Origin: Clostridiales bacterium
GTDB taxonomy: Bacteria > Bacillota > Clostridia > Peptostreptococcales > Anaerovoracaceae
Length of the DNA: 64,000 nucleotides
Assembly: GCA_009776955.1 (NCBI GenBank)
Contig: WRMW01000005.1
Span: 41,947 to 105,946 of the forward strand
Direction: 5' to 3'
Shown: in pieces, positions 50,843-60,738 of the stretch
Position numbering within the stretch: position 1 is the stretch's first letter
How the letters are laid out: every line of letters starts with the position of its first letter
Translations under genes and position numbers: made by a program
The notes under the pieces: model-generated
The model's input: only the letters and a program-made list of their open reading frames with translations
Told to the model about the DNA's origin: nothing
The model's database searches: none

Positions 50843-53329
50843 ATGACAGAACAGGCAAACACAGGACTAACAAAAGAGCAAATCAAGGAACAAGTAAAAG
50901 AAGAAATTGTCAAGAAGCTAAGGCGGTCGGTGGGCGTGACGCTGGACGAGGCCACGATGGAAAACGTTTATACGGCGGTTTCACGCACCGTGCGCGACCT
51001 GGTCATGGATAGATGGGCGGACGCGGGCGAGGAAGTGCATAGGCGTGGCGCTAAGCGGCTCTACTATCTGTCCGCCGAGTTTCTTATGGGTCGCGCGCTC
51101 ACAAACAATATGATAAACCTCGATGTGTACGACGCGTACAAGGACGCGCTTTGCGAACTGGGGTTCGACCTAGGCGAGATAGAGGAGCAGGAGAGCGATG
51201 CAGGGCTCGGAAACGGAGGCTTGGGCAGGCTTGCGGCGTGCTTCCTCGATTCGCTTTCCACGCTCGAAATGCCCGTGACCGGCTGCTGCATCCGCTATGA
51301 GCACGGTCTGTTCCGCCAGCGCATAGTCGATGGCGAGCAAGAGGAAGCCGACGACAACTGGCTTGAGAACGGCAACATTTGGGAGATTGCGAGGCCGGAT
51401 GACAGGGTCGAGGTCCGTTACGGCGGCCATATCGAGGAGGTATGGACGGAGGGAGGCCTCAAGGTCAGCCACGACGGATATACTAGCGTGCATGCCTACC
51501 CGTACGACATGCCCGTTATCGGTTACGACAGCAAGATGCCGGCGACGCTTCGTATGTGGGAGGCACGGGCCAAGACCGAGCTTGACATGACGTATTTCAA
51601 CAAGGGCGATTATGCTAGGGCGGTTGAGGAAAGCGCCTTGGTCGAGTCCATTTCACAGGTTCTATACCCCGAGGACAATCACGAACAAGGCCGTATGCTG
51701 CGTCTCAAGCAATTCTACTTCTTCACATCGGCATCGATGCAATTCCTTGTAAAAAGGCACAAGCAGCACCACGGAAGCATACACACGCTGCCCGATTATT
51801 ACACGATTCAGATAAACGACACACACCCTACGCTCGCCATTCCCGAATTGATACGGATACTCTTGGACGACGAAGGGCTGTCGTGGGAGGAGGCGCGTGA
51901 CATAGCATTCCGTATGTTCAATTATACGAACCACACCATTATGCGCGAGGCGCTTGAGCGGTGGAACGAGAATATGCTTAAACAATTGCTGCCGCGTATC
52001 CACAAGATCATAGAGGCCATCGACATGGAGTTTCGGGCGAGCATATGGCAGCGGTGGCCTGGCGATCTGCACAAGATGGATGAAATGTCGATCATCTATG
52101 GCGGCGAGGTGCGAATGGCAAACCTCTGCATAGCCGTCTGCGGCAAGGTCAACGGGGTTTCGCAGCTTCACGCGAACATCATAAAGGCGCAGACTTTCCG
52201 CGACTTCTACGTCCTCTTCCCGGACAAGTTTCTCGGCGTGACCAACGGCATCACGACGCGGCGTTGGCTTGCCAAAGCGAACCCAGCGCTTACGGCTGAG
52301 ATAGAGTCCCGAATCGGGAGAGGGTTTTTGAAGGATTATCAGGAGTTTGAGAAGCTGCGTGGCTGGCTGGACGACCCGGACTTCTGCAAGGCGGCGGAGC
52401 GGGTGAAGCGTGAGAACAAAGAGAAGTTCGCCGCGTACATTTTGCGTAAGCAGGGGACGGTGATAGACCCCTCGACAATGTTTGACGTCCAGGCGAAGCG
52501 GCTCCATGAGTACAAAAGGCAATTGCTCAAGATACTGCATATAATCTGCCTGTATTATCGGCTCAAGGTCGACCCATCCGTGCACATCGTTCCGACCACG
52601 TTCTTCTTTGCGGCGAAGGCGGCGCCCGGCTACCATATGGCGAAAGAGGTCATCCGCCTTATCAACGCAGTGGCGGCATTCATAGACGAAGACCCTGCTG
52701 TGCGCGGCATTCTGAAAGTCGTCTTTATCGAGGATTACAACGTGTCTGTGGCGGAGCGTCTTATCCCGGCGACAGACGTGAGCGAGCAGCTTTCCACAGC
52801 CGGGCTTGAGGCCTCTGGCACCGGGAACATGAAGTTTATGATGAATGGCGCCGTGACCATCGGCACCATGGACGGCGCGAACATCGAAATCTACGAGTCG
52901 GTCGGCAAAGAGGACATCTTTATCTTCGGCGCGCTTGTGGAAGAGCTCGATATGCTCAACAAGCTTGGCACGTACAGCCCGCGCTCGCTGTACGAAAGCA
53001 ACCCAGAACTGAAGCATGTGCTCGACACATTGGTTTCGGGCGCGTTGCCGGTGCCGGAGGGCAGGCAGTTTTACGACCTTTACAACGCTTTGCTGAACGA
53101 AGGGCCGAGCAGGCCTGACAAATATTTTGTGCTGCACGACTTCGCTTCTTACGATGAGGTGTTCTCGAAGTTGATGGCGGCGTGGAAGGACAGGGAGCGT
53201 TGGGATCGCATGAGCGCGAGAAACACGATTTGTTCGGGGATGTTCTCCTCGGATCGGACTATCCGCGAGTATTCGGAAAACATTTGGGGCCTCAAAGGCG
53301 TGTGGCCTATGCAGCGTGACGGAGAGTAA
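50843..53329 (+). CDS. glgP: Glycogen/maltodextrin phosphorylase
   Basis: An 828-residue GT35 phosphorylase releasing glucose-1-phosphate from glycogen ends. The PLP lysine is in EASGTGNMKFMMNGA (about residue 660) followed by GTMDGANIEI. DAGLGNGGLGRLAACFLDS and NDTHPTLAIPELIR are conserved glucan- and phosphate-site segments. The N-terminal 30 residues are a charged extension (KEQIKEQVKEEIVKKL). It is the main degradation enzyme inside a synthesis operon; 16 nt separate it from glgA. Confidence 0.95.
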   Translation: MTEQANTGLTKEQIKEQVKEEIVKKLRRSVGVTLDEATMENVYTAVSRTVRDLVMDRWADAGEEVHRRGAKRLYYLSAEFLMGRALTNNMINLDVYDAYKDALCELGFDLGEIEEQESDAGLGNGGLGRLAACFLDSLSTLEMPVTGCCIRYEHGLFRQRIVDGEQEEADDNWLENGNIWEIARPDDRVEVRYGGHIEEVWTEGGLKVSHDGYTSVHAYPYDMPVIGYDSKMPATLRMWEARAKTELDMTYFNKGDYARAVEESALVESISQVLYPEDNHEQGRMLRLKQFYFFTSASMQFLVKRHKQHHGSIHTLPDYYTIQINDTHPTLAIPELIRILLDDEGLSWEEARDIAFRMFNYTNHTIMREALERWNENMLKQLLPRIHKIIEAIDMEFRASIWQRWPGDLHKMDEMSIIYGGEVRMANLCIAVCGKVNGVSQLHANIIKAQTFRDFYVLFPDKFLGVTNGITTRRWLAKANPALTAEIESRIGRGFLKDYQEFEKLRGWLDDPDFCKAAERVKRENKEKFAAYILRKQGTVIDPSTMFDVQAKRLHEYKRQLLKILHIICLYYRLKVDPSVHIVPTTFFFAAKAAPGYHMAKEVIRLINAVAAFIDEDPAVRGILKVVFIEDYNVSVAERLIPATDVSEQLSTAGLEASGTGNMKFMMNGAVTIGTMDGANIEIYESVGKEDIFIFGALVEELDMLNKLGTYSPRSLYESNPELKHVLDTLVSGALPVPEGRQFYDLYNALLNEGPSRPDKYFVLHDFASYDEVFSKLMAAWKDRERWDRMSARNTICSGMFSSDRTIREYSENIWGLKGVWPMQRDGE

Positions 53330-53338
53330 CAATATATT

Positions 53339-55378
53339 ATGGAACAGGTTTCATTCGGCGGTATACTTGTAAACAATTTGAACATCATCCACGATAGCGC
53401 GAAAGAGATATACCGGCATCCGCTCGGCGCGGTGCCGTGTTGTGAGGAGGTGTCGCTTGCGCTCAAGGTCGCAGGGCTGCACATCGAGCAGGCGACGCTT
53501 TGCGTGTTGCGGGAAGGGGTGGGGATCGAGCGCCACGATATGCATCACGATGACGGCATGATGCGTGTGGGCTACACCGTGCCTGAAGCGTGCGCGAGCG
53601 GAGGCTGCGTGCTGTGGTATTGGTTTGAGATAGTCTTGCAAGGCGGGCCGCTATGCTATTACGGCGCCGAGCTTCCCTATGCAAGCGGGCTCGGATGCGT
53701 CTACCACAATCCGCCCCCTGCGTTTCAGCTTACGGTCTATGACGGCGCCTTCGACACCCCCGAATGGGCGAAGTCTGCGATAATGTATCAGATTTTCCCG
53801 GATCGTTTTCATATGGGCGATCCGGACGGCGTGCGTGCCGGCATCGCCTACCACAGGGACAAGGGCCGCACGGACATAGAGCTCCACGAGGACTGGGATG
53901 ACCTTCCCGTTTACGAACCAAGGAATGGGCAGAGCTATTATATGCCCTGCGACATCTTTGGGGGCGACCTTGAGGGGGTGCGGCAAAAACTCTCGTATTT
54001 GAAAAGCATGGGAGTCACGCTCATATACTTGAATCCAATCTTCGAGGCTTCGTCCAACCATCGCTACAACACGGGGGATTATTTGAAGATAGACCCTATA
54101 CTCGGCGACGCGGAGGGCTTTCGCAGGCTTGCGGACGAGGCGAGGGCGGCGGGCATCCGTATAGTTCTGGACGGCGTTTTTTCGCATACGGGCGATGACA
54201 GCATCTACTTCAACAAGTATGGGCGCTACGATGGGCTAGGGGCGTACCAGAGTACGGAATCGCCGTATTACAGCTGGTATCATTTTGACGCGCACCCCGA
54301 CCGCTACACGAGCTGGTGGGGGTTTGAGTCCTTGCCGGAGGTGAACGAGCATGACCCTGGCTGGCAGGATTTTGTGATAAACGGACAAGAGAGCGTGGTG
54401 CGGCATTGGATAGGCGAGGGGGCGGCCGGCTATCGTCTGGACGTCGCTGACGAGCTGCCGGACGATACGATTGGGCAGATACGCAGGGCTTTGAAGGATG
54501 CGAACCCTGACGCTTTCCTTCTCGGCGAAGTGTGGGAGGATGCGACCACGAAACAAGGCTACGGCAAACCGCGCACTTATGCGCTAGGCCGCGGGCTCGA
54601 CTCTGTGATGAACTATCCGTTTACGAACAGGACCTTGGAGTTTTTGAAGGGGAAAATAGATGCGTTGCTTTATTGCAAATTCCTCGCGCACCAAAGGCAT
54701 ACCTACCCGGCGCCGATGTACTACACGCTGATGAACCTGATATCATCGCACGACATCTGCCGCACACGCACTATGCTGTCGAGGGATTTTGATGTGGGCG
54801 ATATGTCCCGGGCGGAGCAGGCGGTGTTTGAGCTTTCCGCAGATGAATATGAGCTTGGAGGGCGGCGTCAGCGGCTTGCGGCCGCCATCCAGTTTTCGCT
54901 GCCCGGCATCCCTGCGGTCTACTATGGGGACGAGGTCGGCATGACAGGGCTTTTAGATCCGTTCAACCGCAAAGCTTGGTGCGAGGAGGACTCTTCCATC
55001 ATCGAGTGGTACAAATGGCTCGGAGATCTGCGTACTTCCCGCCCTGTTTTGTGTACAGGCCATGTGTGGTTTTTCGCGACGGACGGGAATGTGCTTGGCA
55101 TACTTAGGCATACAGTGGGCGGGTGCGACTTCTTCGGCAAGGAGATAGGGTCGGACGCTGTGCTTACCGTCGTCAACCCGACGGACAGACCGCACAGGAT
55201 AGTCCTGGATTTGGGCGAGATAGCGGAATTGATGCCGGATGGTCGAATGGGCGCAGCGATACGCGAGAACACGCAAGGGGCGGTCAGCCTTTTGACAGGC
55301 CGCGAAGCAGCCCTCGACAAGGGGTTGATCGAAATAGACATGGCGCCGCTCCAGGCGGATGTTTTCGGAGTGGTTTGA
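53339..55378 (+). CDS. GH13 alpha-glycosidase (neopullulanase/maltogenic amylase-like)
   Basis: A 679-residue glycoside hydrolase. An N-terminal beta domain (about 1-130) precedes the barrel that begins MYQIFPDRFHMGDP. Catalytic residues are the nucleophile Asp in AAGYRLDVADE (about 366), the acid/base Glu in FLLGEVWED (about 396) and SSHDICRT (about 470). VTLIYLNPIFEASSNHRYNT is typical of the neopullulanase/cyclomaltodextrinase group. It has no signal peptide and so works in the cytoplasm, trimming branched dextrins left by GlgP. The ribosome binding site GGAGAG overlaps the glgP stop. Confidence 0.9.
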   Translation: MEQVSFGGILVNNLNIIHDSAKEIYRHPLGAVPCCEEVSLALKVAGLHIEQATLCVLREGVGIERHDMHHDDGMMRVGYTVPEACASGGCVLWYWFEIVLQGGPLCYYGAELPYASGLGCVYHNPPPAFQLTVYDGAFDTPEWAKSAIMYQIFPDRFHMGDPDGVRAGIAYHRDKGRTDIELHEDWDDLPVYEPRNGQSYYMPCDIFGGDLEGVRQKLSYLKSMGVTLIYLNPIFEASSNHRYNTGDYLKIDPILGDAEGFRRLADEARAAGIRIVLDGVFSHTGDDSIYFNKYGRYDGLGAYQSTESPYYSWYHFDAHPDRYTSWWGFESLPEVNEHDPGWQDFVINGQESVVRHWIGEGAAGYRLDVADELPDDTIGQIRRALKDANPDAFLLGEVWEDATTKQGYGKPRTYALGRGLDSVMNYPFTNRTLEFLKGKIDALLYCKFLAHQRHTYPAPMYYTLMNLISSHDICRTRTMLSRDFDVGDMSRAEQAVFELSADEYELGGRRQRLAAAIQFSLPGIPAVYYGDEVGMTGLLDPFNRKAWCEEDSSIIEWYKWLGDLRTSRPVLCTGHVWFFATDGNVLGILRHTVGGCDFFGKEIGSDAVLTVVNPTDRPHRIVLDLGEIAELMPDGRMGAAIRENTQGAVSLLTGREAALDKGLIEIDMAPLQADVFGVV

Positions 55379-56748
55379 TGGGCAAGGGCATAGGCCGCAG
55401 GGCGGGCATACTGCTTGCGATGTCATCGCTGAAGGAAGCCTACCGCTTCGTGGACTTCCTGCACGATGCCGGCCAAAACTTTTGGCAGATACTCCCCATC
55501 GGCCCTGTCGGAAAAACCCTCAGCCCATACCAATCCTCCTCGGCGTTTGCCGGCAACACCATATTCATTGACCGTGCCGCCGTGCGAAAGAACCCCGAAC
55601 GCTATGCGCCAAAAGGCAGGCGGTACGAAAAGTTCATAGAGGAAAACGCCTCGTGGCTCGATGACCATGCGCTTTTTGAGGCGGTGCGAGCCTCCCAAAA
55701 GGGGAAACCTTTGGCGCTCTGGCCTGACGAGTTGAGAAACCCGGACAAACGGGCGCTGTCGGAACTCCGCAGCAGATTCACGGTCGAAACCGAATCCATT
55801 CGGTCAGAGCAATACTGCTTCTTCACGCAATGGCACGAACTCAAACGCTACGCAAACCTGAAAGGCATCGGCATCATCGGCGATCTGCCTATCTATGTGC
55901 ATGACAACTCGGCGGAATTTTGGCTAAGGCGCTCCGCTTTTGATGTGGACAGAAACGGCCGTCCTGCCACGTCAGCGGGCGTCCCGCCGGACGAGTTTTC
56001 GGAGACTGGTCAGATATGGAACGACCCCGTCTACGAATGGCAGGGGAGCGGCGGCAAGGCGGCCTTCGCCTTTTGGCGTGAACGGCTTGCACAGGCGGCT
56101 CGGCTTTATGACGGCGTACGCATAGACCACTTCCGCGGTTTCGCCGATTTCTACGCGATACCCGTGGCAGGGTCGCACGCCTCTGGCCGCTCCCGCAAGA
56201 TTTCCGGCGAATGGCGTCCTGGCCCCGGAGTCTCCTTCGTCGACATGATACGCAAAGAATATCCTGGGCTGTTCGTCATAGCCGAAGACTTGGGCGACCT
56301 CTCGGACGCTGCAAAACGCCTCGTGGAATACAGCGGCTTTCCCGGCATGAAAGTCCTCCAGTTCGCTTTCTCTGGCAGCCCGAAAAATCCCTATCTTCCG
56401 CACAATATGCCTGAAAACTCCGTCTGCTATACAGGCACCCACGACAACAACACCCTTATGGGCTGGCTTCGTTCCGCCCCGCGCTGCGAACTCAACCAAG
56501 CCATGGCATACCTCGGTCTTTCAAAAAAAGAGGACTTGCAGGAAGCCCTTATCGCCGCCGCGCTCGCCTCAAGAGCCGACACTGCCATCATTCCAATGCA
56601 GGACTGGCTCGGCCTTGGTGCCGACGCCCGCACCAACAGGCCTGGCACCATGGGCGGCCGCAACTGGAAGTGGCAAGTCCCAAAAGGCGCCCTGACGCCC
56701 CGCCTTGCCGCCCGCATCAAAGCCGCCGCCAAGCGTTATTCACGCTGA
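55378..56748 (+). CDS. malQ: 4-alpha-glucanotransferase (amylomaltase) with a shortened N-terminus
   Basis: A 456-residue GH77 enzyme that transfers maltosyl units between glucans. Catalytic residues are the nucleophile in VRIDHFRGF (about 248), the acid/base Glu in VIAEDLG (about 302) and GTHDNNTLMGW (about 354). The ATG at 55378 overlaps the preceding stop (TGATG). At residues 10-20 the sequence runs GILLAMSSL directly into KEAYRFVDFL; the usual P-x-x-x-GIG-x-x-G segment of about ten residues between these blocks is missing. The frame is intact, so activity may be retained or altered. The frame open upstream to 55123 overlaps the GH13 gene and is not part of this gene. Confidence 0.9.
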   Translation: MGKGIGRRAGILLAMSSLKEAYRFVDFLHDAGQNFWQILPIGPVGKTLSPYQSSSAFAGNTIFIDRAAVRKNPERYAPKGRRYEKFIEENASWLDDHALFEAVRASQKGKPLALWPDELRNPDKRALSELRSRFTVETESIRSEQYCFFTQWHELKRYANLKGIGIIGDLPIYVHDNSAEFWLRRSAFDVDRNGRPATSAGVPPDEFSETGQIWNDPVYEWQGSGGKAAFAFWRERLAQAARLYDGVRIDHFRGFADFYAIPVAGSHASGRSRKISGEWRPGPGVSFVDMIRKEYPGLFVIAEDLGDLSDAAKRLVEYSGFPGMKVLQFAFSGSPKNPYLPHNMPENSVCYTGTHDNNTLMGWLRSAPRCELNQAMAYLGLSKKEDLQEALIAAALASRADTAIIPMQDWLGLGADARTNRPGTMGGRNWKWQVPKGALTPRLAARIKAAAKRYSR

Positions 56749-56792
56749 ACCCAGTAATTGCAGGCCGTTCATGCTGAGCTAAGCCGTTCCCG

Positions 56793-57677
56793 TCAGCCCG
56801 ATGCGGATGGGTTTGTATGCACCGTGCAATGCTTGACCTTGGGAAACTCGGTTTCGATGATGTCATGTACTTGCTGCGCTATATCATGCGCCTCGTTAAG
56901 CGGCTTGGCCCCGTCGACGCTGATTTCCACATCGACATAGATCCTGTTGCCGAACAGCCGCGTTTTCAGCAAGTCGATGTCGACGACGGATTTGTGGCTT
57001 AGGATGGCCTGTCGCATCTCGCCCTCTATTTCCTCGCCTGCCGCCTTGTCGGTCATTTTCCCGACAGCGTCAAGGAATATGTCGACTGCGGTTTTCAGTA
57101 TGAACAGGCAGATGATGACGCTTGCGATGGGGTCTAGCACAGGGAAGCCGAGCCTTGCGCCCAAGACGCCCACCAAGCTGCCGACGGACGAAAGCGCATC
57201 CGAATGATGATGCCATGCATCTGCCATAAGCGCGCCGGAGTCGATTTTCTTCGCAGCCCTGCTCTTGTAAAAATACATGCCCTCTTTCACGATTATGGAC
57301 GTGATGGCAGCAACGAGCGCAAGCGTCCCCGGCACGGCAAGCCCCCCATAATTGCCCGCCATCACTTTCTCTATGCCTGCCCAACCTATGCCCGCTCCCG
57401 TTATCGCCAACACGACGGCCAAAACGATGGCGGCAACGCACTCGAAGCGTTCGTGCCCGTAAGGATGCTCTTTGTCGGGGTCCGGCTCCGACATCTTCAC
57501 GCCCACCATCACGATTATGGTGCTGAACACATCGGACATCGTGTGTATGGCGTCGGAAACCAAGGCCGACGAGTTCGAGAAGATTCCGGCAAACAGCTTG
57601 AACGCCGACAGAACGGCGTTTATGATAATGGTGTTGATGGACACCTTCATGGCGATTTGCGTAGCGGTTTTTTCCAT
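56793..57677 (-). CDS. Cation diffusion facilitator (CDF) metal transporter
   Basis: A 294-residue protein with six helices and a C-terminal cytoplasmic domain. Metal-binding residues are in DAIHTMSDVFS (about 42-52) and DAWHHHSDALSS (about 148-159), and HPYGHERFE is the family motif after helix 2. It exports Zn2+, Mn2+ or Fe2+ in exchange for H+. The second site reads H-x3-D, compatible with Zn or Mn. It starts 4 nt after the batD stop, with GAGGAGTG inside batD, so it is the last gene of the Bat operon. It converges on malQ with 44 nt between stops. Confidence 0.92.
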   Translation of the reverse strand: MEKTATQIAMKVSINTIIINAVLSAFKLFAGIFSNSSALVSDAIHTMSDVFSTIIVMVGVKMSEPDPDKEHPYGHERFECVAAIVLAVVLAITGAGIGWAGIEKVMAGNYGGLAVPGTLALVAAITSIIVKEGMYFYKSRAAKKIDSGALMADAWHHHSDALSSVGSLVGVLGARLGFPVLDPIASVIICLFILKTAVDIFLDAVGKMTDKAAGEEIEGEMRQAILSHKSVVDIDLLKTRLFGNRIYVDVEISVDGAKPLNEAHDIAQQVHDIIETEFPKVKHCTVHTNPSASG

Positions 57678-57681
57678 ATTG

Positions 57682-59079
57682 TTAAAGGGTCACTCCTCGC
57701 GCCCTCTCTTTCAGCCCTGCGCAGCCGCCCTCGCCCCGCGCCTCGGCAGACTCCATATACTCCATGATGCCTATCACCTTCTCGGCGGTGGCGGTGTCCA
57801 GCAGGCTGTCCCGTATCGCGCTTTGCGAACTTGCTTTGAGGCTTAGCCCGTAGCGATATTTTACCATCGAGTTGAACAGATTGTACGCCTCGCCCACATC
57901 ATCGCTCGCCAAAAGCTTTTTGTAGAGGGACTCCATCGTGTCGTCCCGGTTTTTCCTTTTAGCCAGATAACGCATAAAGAAGAAGGCGAACACGACCAGG
58001 GCTGCCGCCCCTATCAGCACGCCCGCCAGCACGTCCCGCCTTATCCTTAGCGAAATGTACTCATCATCCGTGTCCGTATAATTGACCTGGCTGACCCTTA
58101 CCGTCTCGGCTGCGCCCGCCGCTCCGAGGGACCCGCCTGGGGTCTGCATGGGCATATCCCCAAGCACATTGATCTCCGTGCCCGGCACCTCGGCGGTCTC
58201 GTACCTTCCGGTCGCTGGGTCGAAATACGATATGGAGATAGGCGCGATGTCAAGGGCGCCGGTCTGTTCAGGGACCAAGATCGCCTCGAACTCTTTGCGT
58301 GCGCGGTATTGGCCGCTTTCGACGGACTCTGCCGAGTTTTTAAGGGTTTCGTAGACGGTGAAGCCCGGCAACCCGCCGCCGAATATGTCCGTGAAGCCAT
58401 CGAGGTTGCACGAGCCGGACGCCGTCAGCTCAAAGACCAAGGAGTCGCCGTATTCCACTTCCTCGCGGCTGTATGTGCCGTTCAATTGCAACTGCCCTAC
58501 GATGCCTGAGAAGCCGTCTGGCCTCCCCGCCGTCGGCAGCGAGTTCACTGCAAGCTCACGGGCGTCAGTTTGCAGGTCTCGTGGCTCGGAGCTACGGAAA
58601 AGGCTGCTGAACCCGCCCGCCCCGCTTCGCGTCTCTGTTACGATGTTCACTCGTAATGTGAAAGAGGGTATCTCATATACGCCTGGCCTGATGGGGTCGA
58701 GGATGAACTGCCGCGTCTCGTACCAAGCGTAAGTGACGCCATCCACCGACACGAGCTCAGACCTAAGTTGATCTTGCGGCACGTCTTTGGCGATGACGCC
58801 GTCGATGCCGTTGTAGTCGGAAAAACCGTAGCTTTCGAGGTTGTACCGCGAAAAAAGCTCGTAGGTCAGGACTACTTTCTCGCCCAGAAACGCTTCGTCC
58901 TTGGAAAGCACGGTGTTCACGTACAAGTCCTCCGCGGGCAGGTCCGCTGTGCCCCCATCTGCGCCGGTCGTCGCCTGCACGGGCATAAAGCCCAGCGTCC
59001 CCACGCACAAAATCGCCACGCATATCACCGCTGCCCTCGCCGCCGTCATCCTCAATTTCTTACCAAGCATTGCCTCCAT
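57682..59079 (-). CDS. batD: BatD-like membrane protein
   Basis: A 465-residue protein. A signal peptide (to about residue 36) is followed by extracellular beta domains: VNTVLSKDEAFLGEKVVLTYEL and a second block with YSREEVEYGDSLVFELTASG, both typical of BatD. A membrane helix (about 345-370) precedes a cytoplasmic helical tail with SLYKKLLASDDVGEAYNLFN. BatD proteins are thought to work with the vWA proteins BatA/BatB in envelope stress or oxygen tolerance. The start at 59079 overlaps the end of batC by 20 nt; GAGGG lies 5 nt before it. Confidence 0.8.
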   Translation of the reverse strand: MEAMLGKKLRMTAARAAVICVAILCVGTLGFMPVQATTGADGGTADLPAEDLYVNTVLSKDEAFLGEKVVLTYELFSRYNLESYGFSDYNGIDGVIAKDVPQDQLRSELVSVDGVTYAWYETRQFILDPIRPGVYEIPSFTLRVNIVTETRSGAGGFSSLFRSSEPRDLQTDARELAVNSLPTAGRPDGFSGIVGQLQLNGTYSREEVEYGDSLVFELTASGSCNLDGFTDIFGGGLPGFTVYETLKNSAESVESGQYRARKEFEAILVPEQTGALDIAPISISYFDPATGRYETAEVPGTEINVLGDMPMQTPGGSLGAAGAAETVRVSQVNYTDTDDEYISLRIRRDVLAGVLIGAAALVVFAFFFMRYLAKRKNRDDTMESLYKKLLASDDVGEAYNLFNSMVKYRYGLSLKASSQSAIRDSLLDTATAEKVIGIMEYMESAEARGEGGCAGLKERARGVTL

Positions 59080-59665
59080 CCCTTCCCTCTTTCACCTCTT
59101 GGTTGTTTTTCAGGTTTTCCTGCTCCTGGCTTTCGAGCATCGCCAAGATGCGTTCTATCGCATCCATATCTGGGTCTTCCTCTCCGTCTTCGCTTTCGGG
59201 GCTCTCGTCGCCTTCCATCATTTCGGCGCCATCGCTCTCGTCCTCAGCACCCTCGTCGCCTTGCTCGCCCTCGCCCTGTTCGCCTTCGCTTTCGTCGCCT
59301 TCGCCTTGTTCGCCTTCGCCCTCCTGCTCCATCGCGTCCAAAAGTTCCTCCAGCTTCTTTTTCACGAACTCATAATTGAACTTGAGCGGCACGTTTTGCG
59401 GGTACTCTATTATACCTTCTTCATAGGTCTTCAGCGCCATTGCAAAAAGCCCTATCTTTTGCTCTATGTCCTCGGCCGCGTCGCCAAGCCGGTAGTAGGC
59501 GTTCCCTTCGTTCAGGAAGTCGTCGATGCTTCCCTCGGACTCGGCAGGGGTCGCAAAGCCCGCCAGCAACAACGCCAACAGCACAGCGGCGATTATTCCC
59601 GATACGCAGCAGACCCATTTCATGCTGCCGCCTCTGCCTGCGTTCATGCCCCAGCCCCTGTTCAT
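59060..59665 (-). CDS. batC: BatC-like protein with TPR-type and acidic repeats
   Basis: A 201-residue protein. A membrane helix or signal peptide (about 17-40) is followed by a TPR-like segment (EGNAYYRLGDAAEDIEQKIGL, about 50-105) and a strongly acidic Glu/Gly/Asp region (about 114-170) of EGEQGEGDE-like repeats. BatC is a scaffold in Bat complexes. The ATG overlaps the batB stop (ATGA), and GACGAGG lies just upstream; a second ATG six codons later is possible. The acidic run is encoded by near-repetitive DNA prone to length change. Confidence 0.78.
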   Translation of the reverse strand: MNRGWGMNAGRGGSMKWVCCVSGIIAAVLLALLLAGFATPAESEGSIDDFLNEGNAYYRLGDAAEDIEQKIGLFAMALKTYEEGIIEYPQNVPLKFNYEFVKKKLEELLDAMEQEGEGEQGEGDESEGEQGEGEQGDEGAEDESDGAEMMEGDESPESEDGEEDPDMDAIERILAMLESQEQENLKNNQEVKEGRDGGNAW

Positions 59666-60651
59666 GCCTCGTCCCTTCTTTCAGGCAAAAACCACGCCAG
59701 TAAAAACAGAATTATCCCTATCCCGAGAAAATATTGGTACAAATGAGAAAATCTCCGTACTTGCTCCAACTCCCGCGTCTCCCTCTGCAGATTGTCAAGC
59801 TCGCCCTGCAGAGCGGCGGTCTCGATGCCTTGCAAGGTCGCCTGATAGTACGCCCCTCCCCCCTCAAGCGCCAACCGCATCAGGTTTTCGGCTTCGAGCC
59901 GTGAGGTGACAGGGTTGCCGCCCTCGTCCCTTATATAGTCGAAGACTTCGGTTCCGGTGTCGTCGTATATCGGGACAAGCCCGCCTTTTTCGGTGCCGAC
60001 CCCGATGGTGAAGACCTTCAGCGAGTCGTCCTTGATGCTTCTCAGCACGTCGATGCTCGAAGCGTCGTGTTCTTCCCCGTCGCTGAGTATCAGGATGACC
60101 CTGTCCGTGCCCATGGCTCTGTCAAAAGAGCTGTCCGCAAGCCTGATGGCTGCTGCGATATTGGTCCCGCCTCCTCCTATCATGTCCGTGTCCATTACAT
60201 CCAAAAACATATGGGCGAGCCGGTAGTCATCGGTCAGCGGCATCTGGATGTAAGCGTCCGAGGCGAAGGGGATGAACCCGACCCTGTCGCCATCGAGATT
60301 GTCCAATAGGTTGCCTACTATCTTTTTGGCGATGGTCATCCTGTCCGGCGCTATGTCGGTGACGAGCATGCTTTTGGACGTGTCCATAAGCACATAGATG
60401 TCCATGCCCGTCTTTTTCACGTCGGCATAGCCCTCGAACATCTGCGGGCCCAGAAGCGAAAAGCCTATCAATCCAAGCCCGGCGCCGAGCAGCACGATCC
60501 TGAGAGCCTTGCGTTTCAGCCGATACGCCATATGGAACGCCGCCATTATCCGCTCCTTTTTTCTGTATGCGAGGACGAAGAAAAAGATAGCCGCCGCTGC
60601 CAGCGCCATAAACACGATATTTTCCGGATATTTCAGCTCAATAATCGGCAA
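59662..60651 (-). CDS. batB: BatB-like vWA-domain membrane protein
   Basis: A 329-residue protein with two N-terminal helices (about 10-28 and 48-68), a von Willebrand A domain (about 85-295) and a C-terminal helix (about 305-322). The metal-ion site is complete: DTSKS at about 90, a Thr in GGGGTNIAAAI and an Asp in ILSDGEEHD. Such proteins bind partners on the outer face of the membrane in Bat complexes. batC overlaps its stop by 4 nt; batA ends 87 nt upstream, a gap without recognisable features. Confidence 0.85.
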   Translation of the reverse strand: MPIIELKYPENIVFMALAAAAIFFFVLAYRKKERIMAAFHMAYRLKRKALRIVLLGAGLGLIGFSLLGPQMFEGYADVKKTGMDIYVLMDTSKSMLVTDIAPDRMTIAKKIVGNLLDNLDGDRVGFIPFASDAYIQMPLTDDYRLAHMFLDVMDTDMIGGGGTNIAAAIRLADSSFDRAMGTDRVILILSDGEEHDASSIDVLRSIKDDSLKVFTIGVGTEKGGLVPIYDDTGTEVFDYIRDEGGNPVTSRLEAENLMRLALEGGGAYYQATLQGIETAALQGELDNLQRETRELEQVRRFSHLYQYFLGIGIILFLLAWFLPERRDEA

Positions 60652-60738
60652 TCTGCTTCCCTTTCTTTGTCCTCGTTTTCGTCATTATTTGTATCTTCAT
60701 CCTCTATCCTAAACCACACTTTTTGTATGCCTATGCCC

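Noticed and set aside
51662..53332. A 556-codon minus-strand open frame opposite glgP
   Set aside because: glgP is fully conserved over the same bases; the antisense product is rich in His, Arg and Val without any domain, as expected for a mirror of GC-rich codons.
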